DNA of 9,179 nt from positions 1-9,179 of the forward strand of contig JAGGYV010000154.1 in assembly GCA_021162325.1 (NCBI GenBank), read 5' to 3'. The notes below the pieces were generated by a model, which was not told the DNA's origin, did no database searches, and worked only from the letters and a program-made list of their open reading frames with translations. How positions within the stretch are numbered: position 1 is the first letter of the stretch; each line of letters opens with the position of its first letter. The stretch comes from Desulfobacteraceae bacterium. GTDB lineage: Bacteria; Desulfobacterota; Desulfobacteria; Desulfobacterales; Desulfosalsimonadaceae. Positions 1 to 5,215 of the stretch are shown here, in pieces. A program made the position numbers and the translations under genes.

Positions 1-23
1 ATTAAAAATGAATGAAGATCCTA

Positions 24-50
24 ATAATTAATAATTAAGATGCGACCCTG
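24..50 (+). repeat. Dispersed short repeat, copy A
   Basis: This copy shares the core AATT(C)AAGATGCGAC with copies B (314-340) and C (1861-1887), which are in the opposite orientation. Relative to copy C it lacks one base and has three substitutions in the AT-rich left part. The ATG of the frame at 40-225 lies inside this repeat, which makes that start codon doubtful. Confidence 0.4.
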
Positions 51-225
51 TTGCTCTTTAATAAGCAAATATAGTCAACCATTCTGGAAATCTCCAGACC
101 CAGAACCTCCATTGTTTATTCACCACAGAAAATGGAAAGGGGATGAAAATCTTGTCCGTCTTATACAATATGGGGAAGATGCTGATCTGATATACGAGCC
201 TCTTCCAGACACTAATGGCCTTTGA
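40..225 (+). CDS. Small hypothetical protein or gene remnant
   Basis: This is a 61-codon frame that I do not recognise. The C-terminal two thirds (from about residue 20) have a protein-like composition, with mixed charged and hydrophobic residues such as the run ENLVRLIQYGEDADLIYEP. The first codons are proline- and cysteine-rich and fall inside dispersed repeat copy A. No convincing Shine-Dalgarno sequence precedes the ATG. The likeliest reading is the tail of a decayed gene whose 5' end was replaced by the repeat; chance is the alternative. There is no signal peptide or membrane segment. It is followed directly by a G-rich quadruplex motif (233-252). Confidence 0.2.
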   Translation: MRPCCSLISKYSQPFWKSPDPEPPLFIHHRKWKGDENLVRLIQYGEDADLIYEPLPDTNGL

Positions 226-232
226 TCATACT

Positions 233-252
233 GGGTCGGGTCGGGGGTCGGG
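233..252 (+). other. Candidate G-quadruplex motif
   Basis: Four guanine tracts of 3, 3, 5 and 3 G are separated by identical TC dinucleotide loops, so this is a regular array of GGGTC-type units. It meets the usual G3+N1-7 quadruplex rule on the plus strand. It starts 7 nt after the stop codon of the frame at 40-225. Whether it folds or acts in the cell is not shown by the sequence. Confidence 0.6.
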
Positions 253-313
253 CCAAGATAACCAATTGATTCTTCGGTAAACAGAGATGGTACCGGGTCT
301 TGTGGCAGTCGGC

Positions 314-340
314 GGTATCACATCTTGATTTGTGAATTAT
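314..340 (-). repeat. Dispersed short repeat, copy B
   Basis: Ungapped, 24 of 27 positions match copy C at 1861-1887 in the same orientation. The two copies lie on either side of a 1.5-kb stretch that holds the remnants at 535-708 and 934-1059 and the small ATPase gene. Confidence 0.5.
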
Positions 341-534
341 ATTGACGCATCAAAAAAAATTTAAAAAAGTCATGAGCAGATCAGGAAAGCCGGGGGCCTA
401 CTTTTAACTCTTTTTTCACAGGTTATGGGGGCCAAGCCTCAATCCTAAAAAATAATTCAAGGTACAATTGCCCCTTTCACCAATTTTGTATAATCAGGTA
501 TTCTCCCCTCCCCCCTGTGTTGCAGAAAAATTTT

Positions 535-708
535 TCAACTGGATCGCGGCTTTTTTCCCCGCCGGTCATCCACTTTCAAATCAATGATTTGACGAATTGT
601 TCGCTGCATAGGGTCAATATAGGTATTGCCGATGTGAAAAATTGCATCCGCATCAACGTTGAACTTTGAATGAAATCGGAATGGATCAATTTTATACTGG
701 ATTCCGGG
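535..708 (-). pseudogene. C-terminal fragment of an unrecognised protein, cut by a repeat
   Basis: Read on the minus strand, 57 sense codons end in TGA (535-537). The peptide contains the run FNVDADAIFHIGNTYIDP, followed by MQRTIRQIIDLKVDDRRGKK, and looks like real protein rather than random translation. There is no start codon with a ribosome binding site. The frame is closed upstream by a TGA inside the palindromic repeat at 698-725, so the 5' part appears to have been lost where the repeat sits. I cannot name the family. A longer overlapping frame on the same strand (576-761) is mostly repeat-derived and looks less like protein. Confidence 0.3.
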
Positions 709-725
709 TCAAGGCCGGAATGACG
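698..725. repeat. Palindromic dispersed repeat of the 'HSGLDPE' type
   Basis: The arms ATTCCGG (701-707) and CCGGAAT (715-721) form a 7-bp perfect stem around a 7-nt loop. Translated on the minus strand, the unit gives the run RHSGLDPESS, which I recall as a common product of short intergenic palindromic repeats in many proteobacterial genomes. It borders the truncated frame at 535-708. Confidence 0.6.
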
Positions 726-892
726 AGCGGAAAGGCGAGAATTCCAGTCGGACCAAAACAACTTCTATGTAACTTCAACAGAATGAGCCGAATTTGGCGT
801 TATTTGTAGGCTCGATCCCGGGGACTCACCGGGGGAACAACTTTCTAATAACAAAACAAATAAGCATTGGAAAGACATCCTCAAACAGTTTA

Positions 893-932
893 AACCTGCT
901 TTTTAATACCAAAGAGGCGGGCTTAGCAGGTT
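893..932 (-). terminator. Inverted repeat, possible hairpin after the DUF4143 remnant
   Basis: AACCTGCT (893-900) and AGCAGGTT (925-932) are perfect 8-bp inverted arms with a 24-nt loop. They lie just beyond the stop codon (934-936) of the minus-strand remnant. There is no run of T after the stem in the direction of transcription, so intrinsic termination would be weak, and the hairpin may be only a repeat remnant. Confidence 0.3.
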
Positions 933-933
933 G

Positions 934-1059
934 TTAAAGAATCTTGCCGATATCCCGCCAGCCTGTTACCTGAAATCCTTCCCGCACATAGCTGCCGTCC
1001 CCGCCATAAATGACAATACCACTATGTAGAAGATGCCGCGTGCTTAGGGGGGCGGGTGG
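934..1059 (-). pseudogene. C-terminal remnant of a DUF4143-type ATPase
   Basis: The minus strand encodes 41 sense codons ending in TAA (934-936). The tail GIVIYGGDGSYVREGFQVTG, followed by WRDIGKIL, resembles the C-terminal end of AAA ATPases with a DUF4143 domain, which commonly finish with a (V/I)YGGD segment and a W(R/K)(D/E) segment before the stop. Everything upstream is missing: the frame hits a stop at 1060-1062, only 15 nt before the end of the neighbouring ATPase gene. No start codon or ribosome binding site is present. The reading is a dead 3' end left by deletion. The family match is from memory of the motif only. Confidence 0.45.
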
Positions 1060-1077
1060 TTAACTTTTTTGTATGGC

Positions 1078-1776
1078 TTAGATCCGGTTAAAAAATTGCT
1101 CATATACTTTGTAATGCGATGTGTCTTTGAAGTCGATGCGCTCAATGGAATCGCAGTCAAAACTGAAAAGCTCCGCCTGGCAACAGGACATGAGTATGGG
1201 GGAATGGGTTGAAATAATAAACTGTGCATCCCCGTCGCCGCTTTTTTCATTCAATAAGTCAAGTAAATCCAGCTGGGTTTTGGGGGACAGGGCCGCTTCA
1301 GGTTCATCCAGGAAATAGAGCCCTTTCCGGTGATACATTGATTTGAAATAGGACATCGTCGATTGTCCGTGCGACTGTGACATCAATGATTCACCGCCGT
1401 AAAATTCCAGGATGCCGGGACTGTTGACCGCCCATTCGTCAACAAGCTGGGAAAAATTCCGGAACAATTCCGGGGAAAAAAATGAGCCCGTTACCTTGCC
1501 GTTGGCCCACTGAATATCCAACGCATTCGGAAGCTTGTCCTCGTAATAGTTGAACTCATATCGTGTTCGGGATGCGCCTTCCCATATATGAATACTACAG
1601 CGGATACACAAGGCCTTGAGAAGTGTTGACTTGCCGGTGCCGTTTTCGCCGGTGAAAATAGTGACCGGCGTTGTCAAATTCAGGGCGTTTGTATTCTGAA
1701 AAAGAGGAAGATTAAACGGATAAGCGTCTTTTGTCGGGAACCGGTGCTGATTGATTTTAATTTTTGTTATGTGCAT
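1078..1776 (-). CDS. Stand-alone AAA/ABC-type predicted ATPase (COG3910-like)
   Basis: This is a soluble P-loop ATPase with an ABC/SMC-like head and no membrane segments. From the ATG at 1776 it has 232 residues, and the motifs are complete and in order. Walker A is GENGTGKST (residues 43-51), a signature-like SQSHGQS lies at 133-139, Walker B is YFLDEPEAALSP (154-165), and the H-loop is STHSP (189-193). The overall pattern and size match the small family of predicted ATPases in COG3910, whose cellular role is not known to me. A TTG at 1791 would add five residues. The ATG is preferred because GGA lies 8 nt upstream and the product then begins MHITKIKIN, typical of the first strand in this fold. 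It is separated by 285 nt from the NAD kinase gene on the same strand, so co-transcription is uncertain. Downstream lies a dead DUF4143 remnant. A defence or DNA-repair role is possible but not supported by any neighbour. Confidence 0.85.
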   Translation of the reverse strand: MHITKIKINQHRFPTKDAYPFNLPLFQNTNALNLTTPVTIFTGENGTGKSTLLKALCIRCSIHIWEGASRTRYEFNYYEDKLPNALDIQWANGKVTGSFFSPELFRNFSQLVDEWAVNSPGILEFYGGESLMSQSHGQSTMSYFKSMYHRKGLYFLDEPEAALSPKTQLDLLDLLNEKSGDGDAQFIISTHSPILMSCCQAELFSFDCDSIERIDFKDTSHYKVYEQFFNRI

Positions 1777-1854
1777 GGATCTTTTCCGCAATTATTGATT
1801 TATTCGCATCTGCGCCGTCAAAAATCAAGGGTGCCCCAGTTGGTTACACAGTGT

Positions 1855-1913
1855 GTGTTGGGTGTCGCATCTTGAATTGTGAATTATCAAGTTCAATTCA
1901 ACCACCCCAACAC
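1855..1913. repeat. Long nested inverted repeat containing dispersed repeat copy C
   Basis: There are two consecutive 8-bp perfect stems: GTGTTGGG (1855-1862) with CCCAACAC (1906-1913), and TTGAATTG (1872-1879) with CAATTCAA (1894-1901). They are separated by an asymmetric internal loop of 9 and 4 nt. Copy C of the dispersed repeat occupies 1861-1887, so the repeat supplies the left half of the fold. It lies 79 nt upstream of the ATPase start and could be in its leader, or could be a small non-autonomous element. Confidence 0.5.
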
Positions 1914-1922
1914 CTGATTCTT

Positions 1923-1970
1923 TGTTTAAACCCGGCCGGTGAAAAAAGGCCGATCCGGACGATTTAAACA
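1923..1970 (-). terminator. Two-tier inverted repeat between NAD kinase and ATPase genes
   Basis: The outer arms TGTTTAAA (1923-1930) and TTTAAACA (1963-1970) enclose inner arms CGGCC (1933-1937) and GGCCG (1948-1952). It lies about 90 nt beyond the NAD kinase stop on that gene's strand. The six T of the minus-strand transcript lie in the loop rather than after the stem, so it is not a classical intrinsic terminator. A regulatory or mRNA-end role is only inferred. Confidence 0.3.
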
Positions 1971-2061
1971 GGCTCCTTTCAAAATTTTCTGATTATGATA
2001 ATTTACAAATAAAACAACTGGCCGCATAACATTAAATAATGCGTTACCGTGTCTGCGGGGG

Positions 2062-2922
2062 CTAGATGCGGCCCCCGCTCCATCGCAACTTCGCCTTCAA
2101 AACATCAAAATAATTCTGATCCGGAAAACTAATAATTTTAACCGGGTGCGGGCTCTTTGAAATCAGGATGGTGTCCTTATCACTAATTTCAATAACTTTC
2201 TGACCGTCAAATGTGATAAAAATATCCGTTGTTTTTTCAACCAGCCGAATTTTAATACGGGCCGTATCGGGCAAAATCATACATCGATTGGTTAATGTAA
2301 ACGGACAAATCGGAGTAATAACAACACCCTGTACTTGCGGATGAATCACCGGGCCTCCGGCTGCAAGCGAATAAGCCGTGGAACCGGTCGGTGAGGCGAC
2401 AATCAGTCCGTCACTCCGGTAAGTGGTCAGGTAATAATCGTCGATATAGGTTTCAATATTCGCCAGCCGGGCCAGAGCCCCTTTATTGATCACCACATCA
2501 TTTAAAACGGTTTCACTGGCAATTTCCTTCCCTTCCCGAATCACTTCCACCAATAAACGGGATCGTTCTTTAATGACATAGTCATTTTCTAAAACCCGCT
2601 GGGCCGCTGAAAAAAGATTTTTCCCGGCCGTTACAGCCAGAAACCCAACTTCACCAAACTTGGCCCCTATCAACGGAATATTATGCTGCCCGACCCATCG
2701 GGAGGCGCTTAAAAAAGTCCCGTCACCCCCCAGCACGAAAACGCAGAACAAACCTTCCGGGGCGGACTTATTAATTTCGGTATTTTTATGCCCGGGCCCG
2801 TCGGGAGAATAACTCTGAGCCCGGACCACTGAAATATTTTTTGAATTAAGCCATTTTTCCAGCGCATCCGCTTTTCTAAGCGCTTCCTCATCCTGTTTTA
2901 CATATAAACCAATACGTTTCAC
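2062..2922 (-). CDS. nadK: NAD kinase
   Basis: This gene product phosphorylates NAD+ to NADP+ in the cytoplasm and is the main source of the NADP pool. The 286 residues are normal for bacterial enzymes. Visible motifs are GGDGT (65-69, with the family's catalytic aspartate), FGEVGFLA (89-96, the GxLGFL-like segment), LNDVVINKG (140-148, the NE/D nucleotide-binding motif), and the long block DGLIVASPTGSTAYSLAAGG (171-190), followed by P191. The start is GTG (2920-2922). An AAGGA lies 9 nt upstream, and a GGAG is too close (1 nt) to serve. It is transcribed away from the transporter gene across a 406-nt divergent region. The gene looks complete and unremarkable. The symbol ppnK is also used. 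Confidence 0.95.
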   Translation of the reverse strand: MKRIGLYVKQDEEALRKADALEKWLNSKNISVVRAQSYSPDGPGHKNTEINKSAPEGLFCVFVLGGDGTFLSASRWVGQHNIPLIGAKFGEVGFLAVTAGKNLFSAAQRVLENDYVIKERSRLLVEVIREGKEIASETVLNDVVINKGALARLANIETYIDDYYLTTYRSDGLIVASPTGSTAYSLAAGGPVIHPQVQGVVITPICPFTLTNRCMILPDTARIKIRLVEKTTDIFITFDGQKVIEISDKDTILISKSPHPVKIISFPDQNYFDVLKAKLRWSGGRI

Positions 2923-3328
2923 ACTCCGGATTCCTTTTCCATATTATTAATATTTTTTTACGAAGCTATCTTTTATAAATTTATCTTTTCGAATAAAAAT
3001 CAGCAAGTATTTTCAATAACCGAATCCACGGTTATGCCTGATAGCCCCTCTTATCCTGTTCTCTTTTATCCTTGAAAAATGAATGGATATCCGTAAAATA
3101 GAAAAACTTTACTTTTGATGGCTTCGTAAAAAGTCCAAATTCTTTGTTGCGCTGCATTCTTCGTTTCTTCATGGTACGCTAAGTACGAATCATCACTCAG
3201 GATTTGCGCGCCTCGAATTTGGGACTTTTTTCTTTGCCATCGGAATCCGACTTTTTACGAGTTTGTCAATTTTGACTTATCAATCATTTGTTTTCTGTCA
3301 ATATAAAATAATACAAGGGACGCATTGA
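2923..3328. promoter_or_regulatory. Divergent intergenic region between nadK and the transporter
   Basis: This stretch must hold the promoters of both divergent genes, but none is clear. TTGACT (3272-3277) and TATAAA (3302-3307) lie 24 nt apart, too far for a sigma-70 pair. It contains a 7-bp perfect hairpin, ATAACCG (3016-3022) with CGGTTAT (3029-3035) around a 6-nt loop, that could be an operator or leader structure. The 145-bp element occupies 3117-3261. A solitary partial end, TTTTTACGAAGC (2955-2966), is the reverse complement of the left-end core of that element. No additional gene is seen. Confidence 0.5.
3117..3261 (+). repeat. 145-bp structured dispersed element, copy 1
   Basis: This copy matches 4946-5090 at about 130 of 145 positions with no net length difference and in the same orientation. 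The left end carries TTCGTAAAAAGTC and the right end GACTTTTTACGAG, giving 12-bp inverted termini. A second, inner right arm (about 3214-3241) is complementary to the first 26 nt, and GATGGC pairs with GCCATC. The centre holds further complementary blocks (CAAATTC with GAATTTG, GCGC with GCGC, and GTAC-N5-GTAC). There is no coding capacity. It looks like a non-autonomous MITE or REP-like element. It ends 67 nt before the transporter start, so it may form part of that gene's leader or promoter region. Confidence 0.8.
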
Positions 3329-4810
3329 ATGAAGCGCGAACAATGGGGAAGCCGAAGCGGCTTTATATTATCTGCGGTAGGATCTGCGATCGGACTCGGT
3401 AATATCTGGCGATTTCCTTATATGGCATATGACAACGGCGGCGGTGCATTTCTAATTCCCTATTTTTTTGCCCTGCTGACCGCCGGAATTCCAATTCTGA
3501 TACTGGAATTCGGGATCGGACATAAAATGAGAGGGTCGGCCCCTTTAACTTTTGCCCGGTTAAATAAAAAATGGGAGTGGCTTGGATGGTGGCAACTATC
3601 CATCAGTTTTGTCATCTCAATTTACTATGTTGTTATCATCGGCTGGGCTTTTAATTACATCTGGTTTTCCTTATCGCAGTCCTGGGGCACCCATACGATT
3701 GCATTTTTTACGGAAAATTTTCTCGGTCTGACCGGATCACCGTTTGATTTTGACGGCATCCGAATGCCGATTGTTTTCACCGTACTGATTGTATGGTCCA
3801 TCAACTTTATTGTTCTTTACAGCGGGGTAAAAAAAGGCATCGAGTTATCGAATAAAATTTTTATGCCCATTCTCATTATTATCCTGCTTATTCTTATGAT
3901 TCGAAGCATCACCCTGCCCGGTGCAGCACAAGGACTGGAGCTGTTATTCAAACCTGATTTCTCAAGAATCTTTGATGCCGGGGTTTGGGTTGCCGCTTAC
4001 GGCCAGATCTTTTTTTCCCTGAGCATTGCATTTGGAATTATGATATGTTATTCTAGTTATTTACCAGAAAAATCAGATATTGTAAACAATGCGTTTATCA
4101 CCGGTTTTTTAAATTGCGGATTCAGCCTGCTTTCGGGAATCACCGTATTCGGCATCATTGGTTTTATGATGCACCAGTCCGGCGGTGAGCTACCAGCCAA
4201 ACTGTCCGGCGTTTTTCTGGCGTTTGCCACATTACCCGAAGCCATTAACCAGTTGCCGTTCATGCAAACCTTTGTCGGCATTCTGTTTTTTGTTTCCATT
4301 GTCTGTGCCGGTATGTCATCTGAAATATCCATCAGCGAAACAGTCGTATCCGGCATCATGGACAAATTTAATCTGAGCAGAAAAAAAGTGGTCACTGGCT
4401 ACTGCCTGACAGCCGGATTATTGAGCCTTATTTTTACAACCGGCAGCGGACTTTTGATTTTAGACATTGTTGACCACTTTATTAACAATTTTAATATTGT
4501 TTTTGCCGGCCTCATTGAAGTAATTCTGCTCGGGTGGTTTTTCAACCTCAACAGCGTCAAAGATCATATCCACCCGATTTCAGATTTCAATGTCGGGGCC
4601 TGGTGGAATTTTTGTATTAAAATACTGACACCCATCGTCCTGGGCATTACCGCCGTTCAAAACTTTATCGGTGATATTCAAACGCCTTATGGGGATTATT
4701 CATTTGCATCCCTTGCCGGTCTCGGCTGGGGCGTATGGATTTCCGCGATTGTTTTAAGTTTGATTCTGTCGTTGATTAAATGGAAAATCCCAATTACAAT
4801 TAAGTATTGA
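3329..4810 (+). CDS. Sodium-dependent transporter of the NSS (SNF) family
   Basis: This is an inner-membrane symporter of 493 residues that is predicted to use the sodium gradient to import an amino acid. It has about 11-12 hydrophobic segments with the LeuT fold. TM1 carries the diagnostic SAIGLGNIWRFPYMAYDNGG (19-38), including the unwound GLGN region for Na+ and substrate and the gating arginine R29. TM6 carries QIFFSLSIAFGIMICYSSYL (226-245), matching the LeuT substrate-binding helix. The ATG is preceded by AAGGGA 8 nt upstream. A MetS-like micro-subunit follows 22 nt downstream. In MetP/MetS systems such subunits accompany methionine and alanine importers, so a neutral amino acid is the best guess, but the substrate cannot be read from sequence. 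The two-gene unit is bracketed by 145-bp repeats. Confidence 0.93.
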   Translation: MKREQWGSRSGFILSAVGSAIGLGNIWRFPYMAYDNGGGAFLIPYFFALLTAGIPILILEFGIGHKMRGSAPLTFARLNKKWEWLGWWQLSISFVISIYYVVIIGWAFNYIWFSLSQSWGTHTIAFFTENFLGLTGSPFDFDGIRMPIVFTVLIVWSINFIVLYSGVKKGIELSNKIFMPILIIILLILMIRSITLPGAAQGLELLFKPDFSRIFDAGVWVAAYGQIFFSLSIAFGIMICYSSYLPEKSDIVNNAFITGFLNCGFSLLSGITVFGIIGFMMHQSGGELPAKLSGVFLAFATLPEAINQLPFMQTFVGILFFVSIVCAGMSSEISISETVVSGIMDKFNLSRKKVVTGYCLTAGLLSLIFTTGSGLLILDIVDHFINNFNIVFAGLIEVILLGWFFNLNSVKDHIHPISDFNVGAWWNFCIKILTPIVLGITAVQNFIGDIQTPYGDYSFASLAGLGWGVWISAIVLSLILSLIKWKIPITIKY

Positions 4811-4832
4811 TTTTTAAAAAAAGGAGTACATT

Positions 4833-4934
4833 TTGACACTTGGTGCTATTTTGATGATGATGTTCGGCATTGCTCTCACTTGGGGCGGCGCCGGCGTATG
4901 TATCGCCATCGCCATTAGAAAAAGAAAAATCTAA
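4833..4934 (+). CDS. MetS-like NSS transporter small subunit
   Basis: This is a 33-residue single-span membrane protein starting at TTG, with AAGGAG 6 nt upstream (4821-4826). The product is one hydrophobic helix (residues about 3-28, LGAILMMMFGIALTWGGAGV then CIAIAI) and a basic cytoplasmic-type tail RKRKI. The MMxxGxxxxWGG pattern is what I recall from MetS, the small partner required by the NSS importer MetP in Corynebacterium. Its position 22 nt after an NSS gene supports the call. It was found by reading downstream of the transporter and is too short for standard gene length cut-offs. The symbol is left blank because the substrate of the pair is unknown. Confidence 0.85.
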   Translation: MTLGAILMMMFGIALTWGGAGVCIAIAIRKRKI

Positions 4935-4945
4935 TTGATTTAATT

Positions 4946-5090
4946 GACGGCTTCGTAAAAAGTCCAAATTCTGTGTTGCGCTGCATTCTTCGTTTCTTCA
5001 AAGTACGCTAAGTACGAATCATCACTCAGAATTTGCACGCCTTGAATTTGAACTTTTATACTTTGCCGTCGGAATCTGACTTTTTACGAG
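4946..5090 (+). repeat. 145-bp structured dispersed element, copy 2
   Basis: This is the second copy of the element at 3117-3261, with the same length and orientation, about 15 substitutions, and identical 12-bp inverted ends. Where copy 1 pairs GATGGC with GCCATC, this copy pairs GACGGC (4946-4951) with GCCGTC (5065-5070): the T-A pair is replaced by C-G at 4948/5067. It starts 11 nt after the stop of the small subunit gene, so its hairpin would form in the 3' end of that transcript and could protect or end it. The T-rich stretch follows the inner arm only weakly. Confidence 0.8.
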
Positions 5091-5215
5091 ACTATCTTAA
5101 TTACTTTTATTTTTTATTGACTTCCCGGCATAATTATTGGAAACTAAAAAATGTTTTTTTAGTATTTAATGGACAAATACACCTTATGGCGTGTTAATAA
5201 TAAATGGAGTCAAGT

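Larger units (their letters stand above)
226..534. other. Intergenic stretch without a gene
   Basis: I see no credible coding frame here on either strand. It contains the G-quadruplex motif at 233-252, repeat copy B at 314-340, an A-rich run near 350-367, and scattered C- and G-runs (for example 395-402 and 505-516). No tRNA-like fold or clear promoter was found. Confidence 0.5.

Noticed and set aside
576..761. Minus-strand frame of 61 codons
   Set aside because: Its recognisable part is the translated palindromic repeat, and a different frame over the same DNA looks more like real protein.
1764..1967. Plus-strand frame of 67 codons across the ATPase upstream region
   Set aside because: It runs antisense over the ATPase start and through two inverted repeats, with no ribosome binding site.
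3272..3307. Sigma-70 promoter TTGACT/TATAAA before the transporter
   Set aside because: The spacer is 24 nt, well outside the 16-18 nt range.
4057..4395. Minus-strand frame of 112 codons inside the transporter
   Set aside because: It is antisense to a clearly conserved NSS gene, with no start signal and no recognisable motif.
3117..5090. Composite transposon made of the two 145-bp repeats
   Set aside because: There is no transposase, no target-site duplication is visible at either copy, and the copies have diverged by about 10%. Kept only as a structural observation.
5117..5150. Sigma-70 promoter before the secreted protein gene
   Set aside because: TTGACT at 5117-5122 has no acceptable -10 at 16-18 nt; the nearest candidates are at 8 and 22 nt.
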